Source: Acidocella sp. | GTDB taxonomy: Bacteria; Pseudomonadota; Alphaproteobacteria; Acetobacterales; Acetobacteraceae | NCBI RefSeq assembly: GCF_013044125.1 | Contig: NZ_JABEVC010000058.1 | Location: 1 to 35,542, forward strand | DNA: 35,542 nucleotides | Direction: 5' to 3' | Shown: piece after piece, positions 1 to 8,385 of the stretch | How positions within the stretch are numbered: position 1 is the stretch's first letter | How the letters are laid out: every line of letters begins with the position of its first letter | Notes under the pieces: generated by a model | Seen by the model: the letters and a program-made list of their open reading frames with translations, nothing else | The model's database searches: none | What the model was told of the DNA's origin: nothing | Position numbers and translations under genes: made by a program

Positions 1-1067
1 ACGGCGTAGCGCCCGAGACCGCGCTGGCCGCCGCCACCTCCCGCCCTGCGGAGGCGATGGGCCTAGCTGACCGTGGGCGGCTCGCGCCGGGCCAGCGGGC
101 GGACATCATCTGGTGGGGGGACGATTTTTCCGTGCAACGGGTGTGGACCGCCGGGTCCGCCACCCCCACGCGGGCCATGCCGCGCGGCACCGAGGCGGCG
201 CGGGCGGAACTGGCGGATCTCGACGAACGGCCGGCGCTGGAAATCGTCAGGGTTTTTCTGGCGCAGGAGGCGGCGGCGCAATCCGCGCTGAACGCCGTGG
301 CCCCCGCCCTGGCCGCGCTGGCCGATGCGGTGGCGGCAAGACTGCGGGCCGGCGGGCGGCTGTTTTATGCCGGGGCCGGAACCTCCGGGCGTCTCGGCCT
401 GCTGGATGCGGTGGAATGCGGGCCGACCTTCGGCCTGCCGCCGGGGGTCATCATCGCCTTGCTGGCCGGCGGCACGGAAGCATTCATTCAGGCGGCGGAA
501 GGTGCCGAGGACGACACACAGGCCGGCGCTGCCGCGCTGCGGGCGCATAATTTCACCGCCGCCGACGCGCTGGTCGGCATCGCGGCCTCCGGCGCCACGC
601 CCTTCACCCTGGCCGCGGTGCGCCATGCGCGCGGGCTCGGCGCGCTCACCGGGGCGATTGTGAACAACCCCGGCTCCCCTCTGGCCGAAGCGGCAGAGAT
701 CGCTGTGCAGATCGCCTCCGGCCCAGAGGTGATCGCCGGTTCAACCCGGCTCTCCGCCGGCACCACGCAAAAAATCGCGCTCAATATCCTCTCCTCCACG
801 GTGATGCTGCGCCAGGGCAAGGTGTTCGGCCCCTACATGGTGGACATGCGCGCCACCAACGAAAAACTGCGCCGCCGCGCCCTGCGCATGACCATGGACA
901 TCACCGGCGCTAATGAAACCGCCGCGCGCATTGCACTGGCGCAGTGTCATGACCATGTGAAGACTGCGGCGCTGATGCTGTTGCGCGGCCTAACGGCGGC
1001 AGTGGCTACGCAAAAACTCGAATCGGCAGAATTTTCTTTACGGCGAGCGCTGAACGCGGAAGAATAG
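1..1067 (+). CDS. NagA-MurQ fusion protein, 5' end outside the window
   Basis: The reading frame is open from base 3 through the window edge, so the ORF-track start at 57 is internal. The first ~50 visible residues match the C-terminal end of N-acetylglucosamine-6-phosphate deacetylase (NagA), including the typical RLAPGQRADI segment and a final VQRVWTAG strand. After a linker of about 10 residues the frame continues, without a stop, into a complete N-acetylmuramic acid 6-phosphate etherase (MurQ) of about 296 aa. The MurQ part shows the sugar-phosphate isomerase (SIS) signature GAGTSGRLG, the following VEC glutamate, and a later AEGAEDD segment where the second catalytic glutamate is expected. 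MurQ splits MurNAc-6-P into GlcNAc-6-P and lactate, and NagA deacetylates GlcNAc-6-P, so the fusion joins consecutive cytosolic recycling steps. An internal ATG at 177 could start MurQ alone, but no ribosome binding site is visible before it. Confidence 0.88.
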   Translation, partial: GVAPETALAAATSRPAEAMGLADRGRLAPGQRADIIWWGDDFSVQRVWTAGSATPTRAMPRGTEAARAELADLDERPALEIVRVFLAQEAAAQSALNAVAPALAALADAVAARLRAGGRLFYAGAGTSGRLGLLDAVECGPTFGLPPGVIIALLAGGTEAFIQAAEGAEDDTQAGAAALRAHNFTAADALVGIAASGATPFTLAAVRHARGLGALTGAIVNNPGSPLAEAAEIAVQIASGPEVIAGSTRLSAGTTQKIALNILSSTVMLRQGKVFGPYMVDMRATNEKLRRRALRMTMDITGANETAARIALAQCHDHVKTAALMLLRGLTAAVATQKLESAEFSLRRALNAEE

Positions 1068-1088
1068 GGCAGGAGGGAACGCGTAAAA

Positions 1089-1607
1089 TTGGCCAGTAAA
1101 CTCATCACCTTCGCCAAGGCGATTGACGATTTCATTATTGACCGGGCGTTGCAGCCGGTGGTCAATCTGGCCGGGCAATTATTTGCCATCCCGCTCTACA
1201 CGGTGGCCAAAGTCTGTACCGTGCTCGGCGCCGGGGTGGGGGTGGTGTGGGTTCATCGGTTCGATACGTTTCCCGGCACCGATTTCTACCAGGACGTCTT
1301 CAGCCTCGGCATCATGGTCCTCGCCACCTTCCTGCAAATACGCGCGCATGAGGCCCGCGAGCCGAAGCATCAGGCATTCATGCCCGCCGCCCGCGTCACC
1401 GGCCTGCTGTGGCGTACCCTCTGGCTGCTGGATCTGGCATCCTTTCCCTTCCAGCTCCCGGTTGAAGGGCGCGAGCAACTGGCATTCAACTTCGTCTGGA
1501 CCTTGTTGGTCGTGCTGCCCTACTGGATCATCTGCTGCCGCCGTCCGCCGCCCCCGGTGGAACGCCGCGCGATGGTCTTCGCGCCGGTGCCGATCTCGGT
1601 GCGGTAA
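1089..1607 (+). CDS. Hypothetical membrane protein, 172 aa
   Basis: I do not recognise the family. The start is a TTG; an AGGAGG sequence lies 12 nt upstream (1071-1076), immediately after the murQ stop, so the gene is probably cotranscribed with nagA-murQ. No ATG is available near the N-terminus. The protein has hydrophobic segments at about residues 30-55 (LAGQLFAIPLYTVAKV), 70-85 and 130-150 (FNFVWTLLVVLPYWIICC), suggesting two to four membrane spans, and a proline-rich, basic tail. Nothing shows a catalytic role. Codon use and GC content match the neighbours. Confidence 0.7.
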   Translation: MASKLITFAKAIDDFIIDRALQPVVNLAGQLFAIPLYTVAKVCTVLGAGVGVVWVHRFDTFPGTDFYQDVFSLGIMVLATFLQIRAHEAREPKHQAFMPAARVTGLLWRTLWLLDLASFPFQLPVEGREQLAFNFVWTLLVVLPYWIICCRRPPPPVERRAMVFAPVPISVR

Positions 1608-1671
1608 ATTTCTGGCGCGACGAATCGGCCGTTTTATGGTTTGTTCCGCGTAATCACAAAAGGATCAACCG

Positions 1672-2076
1672 TTGAAACCGCCTGAAGTCGTCAAAAAACT
1701 GCCGCTGGATAAAATATCCAGGATCAACGATACGATCGCCATCCGCTCGAACCAGATTTTCGCGACTATGGGGTTTTTCTGGTTCTGCCTGGTATTTTCC
1801 CTGTTGCCGCTGAAATGGCCGGCCGCAATGCCCTTCGTGCAATACGCCAGCTCCGGCGTCTTGCAGCTTGTGGCCCTGCCGTTACTAGGGGTGGGCACCA
1901 TCCTGGCCGCGCGCTCCTCGGACAAACTGGCCAAGGAGCAGCACGACGCAGTGATGGAAACCGTGCAGGATATGCAGATTTTAATGGCCGAGCTGCACCA
2001 GCTGCACCTGGAGCTTCACGCCAAGGTGGATGAAGCCCTGGCTGGCGGCGAACCCGAAACGGCGCAGCTGGGTTGA
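1672..2076 (+). CDS. Small membrane protein with C-terminal coiled coil, 134 aa
   Basis: This gene also starts with TTG, preceded by AAAGGA at a spacing of about 8 nt. The N-terminal ~35 residues are polar. Two hydrophobic spans follow (MGFFWFCLVFSLLPL and SGVLQLVALPLLGVGTIL), and then a heptad-like helix rich in Leu, Met, Glu and His (MQILMAELHQLHLELHAKV), probably a cytoplasmic coiled coil. The two-span-plus-helix layout resembles several small unnamed bacterial membrane proteins, but I cannot assign a family. It lies 64 nt after the preceding membrane protein, on the same strand, and convergent with the 2085-3086 gene. Confidence 0.7.
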   Translation: MKPPEVVKKLPLDKISRINDTIAIRSNQIFATMGFFWFCLVFSLLPLKWPAAMPFVQYASSGVLQLVALPLLGVGTILAARSSDKLAKEQHDAVMETVQDMQILMAELHQLHLELHAKVDEALAGGEPETAQLG

Positions 2077-2084
2077 GCCCCGCC

Positions 2085-3086
2085 TCAGGCGGCTTGCGGC
2101 ACCAGTGAAGCGTGGCTCCGCACATCCAGCCGCACCAGCGTTTGGTTGAGCAGGATATAGGCGATCTCCCCGAACGTGACCGGCCCGATGAAGCCGCCCG
2201 TGGTTTTGCCCTCCAGCGAAGCATATAAATAGTTCAGGATGCAGTTGAAGGAGAGCCCCGCGCCGCTTTCCTGCTGGGCGCAGTACATGCCATAGGCCGC
2301 CGGATAATCACCAACCGGCGCCGCCAGGCGGTACACCAGCCCGGCCATCACGGGGGCGTAGAATGTCACCGTTTCCGCCTGCGCCTCCTGGAAGGATACG
2401 TTGATCATCGCCCCGGCGTAGTTGCTCACCAGCGGCAGGCTGGGGTCGGCGTGAATCTCGCGCAGATATTGCGCGAAGTTGCGCTCCACCCCGTTCACGG
2501 TGCAGCTCTCTGCCGTAAAGCCGCTTTGTGGGAAGCTGATGTCATCGCCCGTTCCCTGGTGGAAGAGGTTGATGATATCGGCTTCCGCGAACAGGCCGTC
2601 GGCCAGGGCGGCATGCATGACCAGAACGGCATTATCATGAACCTCGCCGGTCATGCCGTTAACCGCGACAGGCGCCACCTTGCCGATCTCGGCGAGATCA
2701 ACACCCGTCACCCAGCCGACGAGCGGCTGCTGGTACAGATGCGGCAGGTCCGGCGCCTCGATGGCAAAGCGCTGGTGCGCCTCGCTGAAGGCTGGGACCA
2801 GCACATAGGAGAACCCCTGGTCAAATCGCCCGGCGGTGAGCTGCGCCAGCTCCCCCGGGGCGATTGCGCCAATGCGGCAATCCGCGGCACCTTCGATGAT
2901 CGTGCAGAACACATGTTCATGGTCGCGCAGCCCGCCCTGCGCGGTCATGAAATAGGGGGTTGAGCCGCCGATCCAGCGTCCCCGCGGCAATGCGGTGAGG
3001 GCTCTGGGGCTGCCGGCGATAAGCATAATGCTTCCGGCTTCGATGAATGACACCGCCTGTGCGATGGTGAGGAGGCTGTTTTGCAT
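2085..3086 (-). CDS. Conserved protein of unknown function, 333 aa
   Basis: The protein has no signal peptide or clear membrane span and is probably cytosolic. Features include an N-terminal GSIMLIAGSPRAL segment and GRWIGGSTPYFMT. The C-terminal half has a FIGPVTFGEIAYILLNQT segment that looks like a conserved core. It may be one of the DUF6976-type proteins, but this is from memory and uncertain. It starts 14 nt after the stop of the 69-aa gene at 3101-3310 on the same strand, so the two form a likely operon. The start chosen is the ORF-track ATG, which fits the short gap; the ribosome binding site is weak. Confidence 0.72.
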   Translation of the reverse strand: MQNSLLTIAQAVSFIEAGSIMLIAGSPRALTALPRGRWIGGSTPYFMTAQGGLRDHEHVFCTIIEGAADCRIGAIAPGELAQLTAGRFDQGFSYVLVPAFSEAHQRFAIEAPDLPHLYQQPLVGWVTGVDLAEIGKVAPVAVNGMTGEVHDNAVLVMHAALADGLFAEADIINLFHQGTGDDISFPQSGFTAESCTVNGVERNFAQYLREIHADPSLPLVSNYAGAMINVSFQEAQAETVTFYAPVMAGLVYRLAAPVGDYPAAYGMYCAQQESGAGLSFNCILNYLYASLEGKTTGGFIGPVTFGEIAYILLNQTLVRLDVRSHASLVPQAA

Positions 3087-3100
3087 GGAATGGTTCCGTT

Positions 3101-3310
3101 TCAGAGTGCTGGGAGGTCGCGCGCGGCAAACGCATTGGCCAGAAAAAACTGGTGCAGTTCGGTGGCGGATTTGCCGAGCCGGCCAGGGTCCAGGCGCACG
3201 TCATCACGCAAGCGCTTGAGCAGCAGCCTGGTTGCCAGGGATGAAACTTGGGGTTCGGCCCCTGTAAGCGCGCGTTGCCAGCGGGGGTCCGTTTTCGCGG
3301 GGATCGACAT
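3101..3310 (-). CDS. Small conserved hypothetical protein, 69 aa
   Basis: A short basic protein (MSIPAKTDPRWQRALTG...) with a predicted helical core rich in Leu and Arg (ATRLLLKRLRDDV) and a second helix ending LHQFFLANAFAA. It has no membrane span or known catalytic motif. It lies directly upstream of the 333-aa gene on the same strand with a 14-nt gap, so the two are probably coexpressed and may interact. The codon pattern fits the neighbours, and no better ORF overlaps it on the other strand. Confidence 0.6.
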   Translation of the reverse strand: MSIPAKTDPRWQRALTGAEPQVSSLATRLLLKRLRDDVRLDPGRLGKSATELHQFFLANAFAARDLPAL

Positions 3311-3378
3311 CTCTCGTGCTCCGTTTTTCTTGAACGGGACGAGTCTAGCGCCTAAAACTCACTAAATGATTAGCAAAT

Positions 3379-3409
3379 CCGCCCCTCGCTCCATATGGGC
3401 AAGGGGCGG
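3379..3409 (-). terminator. Hairpin downstream of malate synthase
   Basis: An 8-bp inverted repeat, CCGCCCCT and AGGGGCGG, surrounds a 15-nt loop just after the glcB stop codon. On the minus strand it is followed by ATTTGCTAAT, which is not a proper U tract, so it may be a weak or factor-assisted terminator. Confidence 0.45.
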
Positions 3410-3415
3410 CAAGCT

Positions 3416-5578
3416 TCACCCCGCGGCCTTCGCCTCGCGGCGGCGGCGGGTCAGCACGAACTCGGTATAGCCGTTGGGCTGGTTGCGGCCCTCGAACACC
3501 AGCTCGCAGGCGGCGGCGAAGGCCGGGCCATCATAGCCGGGGGCGAGCGGCTTATACGCCGGGTCGCCGGCGTTCTGCTGGTCCACCACCAGCGCCATGC
3601 GCTTGAGGGTTTCCATCACCTGTTCCTTGCTCGCGATGCCGTGGTGCAGCCAGTTGGCGATATGCTGCGAGGAGATGCGCAGCGTCGCGCGGTCTTCCAT
3701 CAGCGCCACATCGTGAATATCCGGCACCTTTGAGCAGCCCACCCCCTGGTCCACCCAGCGCACCACATAGCCGAGCAGCCCCTGCGCGTTGTTGTCGAGC
3801 TCCTGCTGCACTTGCGCGGGGTTCCAGTTCGGCCGGTCAGCCAGCGGAATGGTCAGCAGGTCTTCCAGCCTGGCGGGCGGGCGGGATTTTAGCTCGTCCT
3901 GGCGTGCGAACACGTCCACCGCATGGTAGTGCAGCGCGTGCAGCGTGGCGGCGGTGGGCGAGGGGACCCAGGCGGTGTTGGCGCCCGCGCGCGGGTGCGC
4001 GATCTTCTGTTCCAGCATCGCCGCCATTTGGTCGGGCGCGGCCCACATGCCCTTGCCAATCTGCGCGCGCCCCTGCAACCCGCATTCCAGGCCAAAGTCC
4101 ACGTTGCGGTCCTCGTAGGATTTGATCCACGGCTGGTTCTTGAGATCGCCCTTGCGCAAAAATGCCCCGGCCTCGATGGAGGTGTGGATCTCATCGCCCG
4201 TGCGGTCGAGGAAGCCGGTGTTGATGAACACCACGCGCGACTTCGCCGCCGCGATGCATGCCTTCAGGTTGGCGCTGGTGCGGCGCTCCTCGTCCATGAT
4301 GCCCATTTTCAGCGTGTTGGCGGGCAGGCCGAGCAGTTTTTCCACCGCGCCGAACAGCGCCACCGCGTTGGCCACCTCCTCCGGCCCGTGCAGTTTGGGC
4401 TTCACGATATAAACCGAGCCGGTGCGCGAGTTGCGCCGTGCGTTAAGGTCATGCATCGCGATCAGCGAGGTGATCACCGCATCGATGATGGTCTCTGGAA
4501 CCTCGTTGCCCTGCGCGTCGAGAATCGCATCGGTGAGCATATGGTGGCCGACGTGGCGCACCAGCATCAGCGAGCGGCCGTGCAGGCTGAGCGTGCCACC
4601 GTCCGGCGCGGTGTACACGCGGTCCTGGTTCAGCTTGCGCTCGAATGTTTTGCCGCCTTTCTCCACCGGCGCGCTGAGCGTCCCTTGCATCAGCCCGAGC
4701 CAGTTGCGGTACACATCCACCTTGTCCTGCGCATCCACCGCGGCAACGCTGTCCTCGCAATCCATGATCGTGCTGATCGCCGATTCCATGATGATGTCGG
4801 CCACCCCGGCCGCGTCATCCCGGCCGATGGCGTTCTGCGGGTTGATCACCAGCTCCGCGTGCAGATTATGGTTCTTCAGCAGCACGCCCTTGGGCTGGCC
4901 GGGCTCGCCGGTGTAGCCCGCGAACTGCGCGCCATCCTTCAGGCCAACCTCGCCGCTGGGCAGCACCACGGCCAGGTGCCCGTTATGTACGCGGTAAGCC
5001 TGCGCATCGGCATGGCTGCCATCCGCCAGGGGGAAATGCGCGTCGAGAAAGGCGCGCCCGCGCGCCACCACCAGCGCCGCGCGGGCCTTGTTCAGCCCCC
5101 CGGCGGATCTGGCGGCGCCTTCGGTCTCGGGGATCGCATCGGTGCCGTACAGCGCATCATAAAGGCTGCCCCAGCGCGCATTGGCGGCATTCAGCGCATA
5201 GCGGGCGTTGCTCACCGGCACCACCAGTTGCGGCCCGGCGATATGCGCGATCTCATCATCCACCCGGTCCGTATCCACGGTGAAGGGCGCGGGGTCGGGC
5301 AGCAGATAGCCGATTTCGCGCAAAAACGCCTGATACGCGGCGGGATTGTGCGGCTGGCCCTTGTGCGCCAGATGCCAGGCGTCGATTTGCGCCTGCAGCG
5401 CGTCGCGCTTGGCCATCAGCGTGGCGTTTGTGGCCGAGAATTCCTTGATGACAGCCGCGAAACCGGCCCAGAAGGCGGCCGGGTCAACTCCGGTGCCGGG
5501 CAGCGCCTCGTTCACCACGAAATCATATAAAACGCTGGCGGGGCGGATACCGTTGGCCGGGGTGCGGGCGTCGGACAT
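3416..5578 (-). CDS. glcB: Malate synthase G
   Basis: Condenses glyoxylate and acetyl-CoA to malate in the cytosol (glyoxylate cycle or glycolate use). The 720-aa length is right for the monomeric G isoform (about 720 aa) and too long for the A form (about 530 aa). Recognisable stretches include the N-terminal [13 protein letters not shown] region, the [13 protein letters not shown] segment of the TIM barrel, [14 protein letters not shown] and [14 protein letters not shown]. The C-terminal domain has [20 protein letters not shown] and [12 protein letters not shown]. The ORF track opens 45 codons upstream, but the ATG at 5578 begins [10 protein letters not shown], is preceded by GGAG at 9 nt and gives the family length. 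Isocitrate lyase is not in this window. Confidence 0.96.
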   Translation of the reverse strand: MSDARTPANGIRPASVLYDFVVNEALPGTGVDPAAFWAGFAAVIKEFSATNATLMAKRDALQAQIDAWHLAHKGQPHNPAAYQAFLREIGYLLPDPAPFTVDTDRVDDEIAHIAGPQLVVPVSNARYALNAANARWGSLYDALYGTDAIPETEGAARSAGGLNKARAALVVARGRAFLDAHFPLADGSHADAQAYRVHNGHLAVVLPSGEVGLKDGAQFAGYTGEPGQPKGVLLKNHNLHAELVINPQNAIGRDDAAGVADIIMESAISTIMDCEDSVAAVDAQDKVDVYRNWLGLMQGTLSAPVEKGGKTFERKLNQDRVYTAPDGGTLSLHGRSLMLVRHVGHHMLTDAILDAQGNEVPETIIDAVITSLIAMHDLNARRNSRTGSVYIVKPKLHGPEEVANAVALFGAVEKLLGLPANTLKMGIMDEERRTSANLKACIAAAKSRVVFINTGFLDRTGDEIHTSIEAGAFLRKGDLKNQPWIKSYEDRNVDFGLECGLQGRAQIGKGMWAAPDQMAAMLEQKIAHPRAGANTAWVPSPTAATLHALHYHAVDVFARQDELKSRPPARLEDLLTIPLADRPNWNPAQVQQELDNNAQGLLGYVVRWVDQGVGCSKVPDIHDVALMEDRATLRISSQHIANWLHHGIASKEQVMETLKRMALVVDQQNAGDPAYKPLAPGYDGPAFAAACELVFEGRNQPNGYTEFVLTRRRREAKAAG

Positions 5579-5711
5579 TTTAGCGGACTCCTTAACTGTT
5601 GTTTTCCTATGTCTGATGCCGCAAGGAGACGTCTGAAAGCAAGGGGGCGCAAATTTGGCGCACCCGGCGCCGTGCTGTAGTCTCGCCGGGTAATCAGGGG
5701 TGCGGCTTGGC

Positions 5712-6620
5712 ATGCGTTATGTAGCGGCGTTTCGAACCTACACATGGGACGACGGGGTAGCCACGCTGGCCCGCCGGTTTTTTGCCGCCACCCCGGCCGC
5801 CCGCCAGGTGGTGCTGGCCGATGAGACGCGCGGCCCGCTCGGCATCACGGGCTATGAGGTGATCTCCCACACCGAGGACACCTCAAACCTCGGCCTGCTG
5901 GTGTACCCGGCGGGCAATTCACTCTGGTATAATGTCGATTATGGCCTCTACATCCTGCGCGCCGCCCTGCCGGGCTATGATTATTACCTGACCTCGGAGT
6001 CAGATCTCGCGGTCAACACCCCGCTTGATGCCGTCGTGCACACAGTTGCGGCGCGCCAGACGGACATCGTGGCGCATTGGGTCGGCCCCGCCACGCCGGC
6101 CTGGGAATGGTACACCACCGCCGCGGGAATGTTTGAGCAGTCCATGGCCTCGCTGTTGTTTTTCATGATCCTCTCGGCCCGCGCCATAGACCTGCTATTC
6201 TACATGCGCCGCGCCCTCACGGTCGAATTTCAGGCCGGCCGCTTGGCATCCTGGCCGTTCTGCGAGATTTTCGTGCCAAGCCTGTTGCGTCAGGCGGGCA
6301 TGAGCTTCGCGGAAATCGGCGAATTCGCGGATACGGAAAACCTGCGCCTGCGCCCGCGGCTGTTGTTGAGCGAGGCAGCCGCCAATCGTCCAGGCTCGCT
6401 GGCGCATTCGGTGCTGGCCCGGCCCGCCTATATAAGAGCCGTCATTAAGGAACACCCGCCGCGCGACTGGTTTGCTCCTGGCAGCGCCCTGCGCCATGCC
6501 CTGCGGGAGATTCCAGCCGCCGAATACGCGCCGTTGCTCTGCGCGGCATTTGTCCAGGCGGGCGAGGGCGAGGAGCTGGCGCGGTTCATGCAAGCCTCTC
6601 AGAGCGCTCCGCCGGGATGA
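5712..6620 (+). CDS. Putative glycosyltransferase-like protein, 302 aa
   Basis: The family is not certain. The sequence opens with a beta-strand-like [14 protein letters not shown], and carries an acidic SESDLAVN motif at about residue 100 in the place where GT-A glycosyltransferases have a metal-binding DxD. Aromatic and hydrophobic stretches ([34 protein letters not shown]) are compatible with a peripheral membrane enzyme. I chose the ATG at 5712, with AGGGG 11 nt upstream, over the GTG at 5700. The gene is convergent with the glycosyltransferase at 6599-7981 and the two overlap by 22 bp, which suggests, but does not prove, related roles in surface polysaccharide synthesis. Confidence 0.6.
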   Translation: MRYVAAFRTYTWDDGVATLARRFFAATPAARQVVLADETRGPLGITGYEVISHTEDTSNLGLLVYPAGNSLWYNVDYGLYILRAALPGYDYYLTSESDLAVNTPLDAVVHTVAARQTDIVAHWVGPATPAWEWYTTAAGMFEQSMASLLFFMILSARAIDLLFYMRRALTVEFQAGRLASWPFCEIFVPSLLRQAGMSFAEIGEFADTENLRLRPRLLLSEAAANRPGSLAHSVLARPAYIRAVIKEHPPRDWFAPGSALRHALREIPAAEYAPLLCAAFVQAGEGEELARFMQASQSAPPG

Positions 6621-7981
6621 GTCATGGCGCCGAACACCTCGACCTGATCCAGATGCAGGTAGTCGCGTCCCAGCAGCGTAACGCGCACAAACCGCGCCCA
6701 GGCGGCGCCGGGGCCAGCCCAGACAAAGGGCGCGCCTTCAATGCCGCCCACCACTTCGTCATCTTCCTTGCGCGCGACCTCCGTCCATGAAGCGCCGTCA
6801 ATGGAAACGCTCAGGCTGAAATTCCTGAACCGGGCGGCCGTGTGGTCGTCGGTATTATAGATGTGGATTTCGTGGATCGTGGCGAAACCGCCGAGATCCA
6901 CCTGCCACCAGGGATTGTTCTCAAAATCGGTGTGGAATTTGCGCACGCCGTCAATCATGCCGCTGGCAGCGCCGCCTCTGGAGGCTGCCTTGGCGAGGAA
7001 TTCGGGGTCGGCGAGGTAGGAGCTTTGGCTGGTTGGTTTGCCGCGGGAGAGCAATTGGCCGCGCTGTTGGGCCAGTACGTCGGTCCGGGCGGCGCCAGCG
7101 AGCAGGGCTTGCCAGAAATCAGCCAGCCGGCGGTCCTCGATGGCATTCACGCTGTTGATGAAGCCGCGTAAACGCGGCTCATCCGCCGCCAGCTGGCCCC
7201 AGATTTTCTCGCCGGCGAAATTGCCCTTCAGCCCACGCGCCACGCGCTCGGCAAAGGCCTGTTCGGAGCGAAAGGCGTAATGGTGGACCATGGCGGTGGC
7301 GAAAAGTCTCTCCTGCCGAGGCGGATGGCGGGCGAACGCCGCCGCACCGGCAGGAAAATCGGCGTAATATCCAGCCATATCCTCCCCCAGCACATTCACC
7401 GAGCGGATCGGCCGGGCGAGATATTCATCCAGCCGGTGGACGAAGGAGTTGTCCAGGCACTTTTGGAGAAGCTGCGGATCGTTGAAGACTGTGCTGCGCG
7501 CTACATATTTGGTGAGAGGGTGCATCAGGGCTTCGCGCCGCGTGTAGGATTCCAGCACCGGGCGGTCCGGCGGCGTCTTGTGACCGTTGGGACCGAAGAA
7601 CACCCAGTTGAACAGCACGCAGTCGGCCACCGGGGCAAGCGGCGCGATGAACTGGGCGATGCTCTGGCCCGGCGGCAGACGGATGAATTCGTCGAGGTCG
7701 AGAAAGCTGATCCATTCTGCGGCGTGTTGGTCGTGTGCCAGAAAGTGCAGCATCATTTTGCGATGTTGCCCCTGGTCGGGATAAGACCGAAAGGTGACGA
7801 AGGGTGCCGGGCCCTGGGTGAAGGGCAGCACCGTCTCATAGAGCGCGCGCGGATCGTCGTCGTTGCAGTAGAGATAGACATGCTCGAAGCCGATGGCGCG
7901 GTGGTAGTTTAGCCACTCCACGGCGTAGCGAGTCTCCCAGCGCGCGCAGGCGGCAATCACGAAGCGGTACTTACGCGTCAT
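6599..7981 (-). CDS. Glycosyltransferase with C-terminal F5/8-type C (discoidin) domain, 460 aa
   Basis: Two domains are visible. Residues about 1-260 resemble the bacterial family-2-like/GT92-like glycosyltransferases: MTRKYRFVIAAC, then NEWxxYHRAIGFEHVYLY-type sequence, and an acidic LDLDEFI metal-site motif followed by FNWVFFGPNGH. Residues about 320-455 form a coagulation factor 5/8 type C (carbohydrate-binding, galactose-binding-like) domain, with GKPTSQSS at its start, NPWWQVDLGG in the middle and RFVRVTLLGRDYLHLDQVEVFG at its end. The start at 7981 is supported by AGGAGG about 11-12 nt upstream; the ORF track extends 68 codons further without such a site. The substrate is unknown. There is no signal peptide, so the sugar-binding domain would act in the cytosol. 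Confidence 0.82.
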   Translation of the reverse strand: MTRKYRFVIAACARWETRYAVEWLNYHRAIGFEHVYLYCNDDDPRALYETVLPFTQGPAPFVTFRSYPDQGQHRKMMLHFLAHDQHAAEWISFLDLDEFIRLPPGQSIAQFIAPLAPVADCVLFNWVFFGPNGHKTPPDRPVLESYTRREALMHPLTKYVARSTVFNDPQLLQKCLDNSFVHRLDEYLARPIRSVNVLGEDMAGYYADFPAGAAAFARHPPRQERLFATAMVHHYAFRSEQAFAERVARGLKGNFAGEKIWGQLAADEPRLRGFINSVNAIEDRRLADFWQALLAGAARTDVLAQQRGQLLSRGKPTSQSSYLADPEFLAKAASRGGAASGMIDGVRKFHTDFENNPWWQVDLGGFATIHEIHIYNTDDHTAARFRNFSLSVSIDGASWTEVARKEDDEVVGGIEGAPFVWAGPGAAWARFVRVTLLGRDYLHLDQVEVFGAMTHPGGAL

Positions 7982-8385
7982 TGGCCGTGCCGCCCTCCTG
8001 TCTGCGGCGCCATTCTGCCCGAGGCAGCCGCCCTCCGCCAGCCGGGCGTTCCACGCAGGGCAGGGGCTAACCCCCTTGCGGATGCGCGCTATTTCCGCCA
8101 TCAACAACCCCAGGTGTTCGACTAAGAGCGGGTTTTGGCCTTTTCCGGCCGTTTCCGCCACCCGAACCCCGAGGAATACCCACATGGCCTGGCGCGCAAG
8201 CCCCGGCCTACGAGATCAAGGACCGATGACCGCTCTGCCGACCGACTTTATTTTTTTCCGTTCGGATATGGCGTGGCTCCGGTCTGCACCCCTTAACTTA
8301 CATCAAAATCGCGGCGTCGCGGCATTGAGAGCCATTACAGGCTCCTGGCTGCCCGCGGATGCCGCGCATCGGAGCTCCCATTTAA
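7982..8385. other. Intergenic region upstream of rne (404 bp)
   Basis: This stretch separates the divergent glycosyltransferase and rne genes and must hold both promoters. A T-rich patch (TTTATTTTTTT) occurs near 8248-8258 and may unwind easily. RNase E genes in enterobacteria have a structured, autoregulatory 5' leader, so a long rne leader here would be reasonable, but I see no fold that I could name. The ORF-track frames crossing it look like chance extensions. Confidence 0.4.

Noticed and set aside
3923-5530. 535-aa plus-strand ORF opposite glcB
   Set aside because: It is the antisense shadow of malate synthase G, with His/Arg/Gly-rich composition typical of high-GC shadows.
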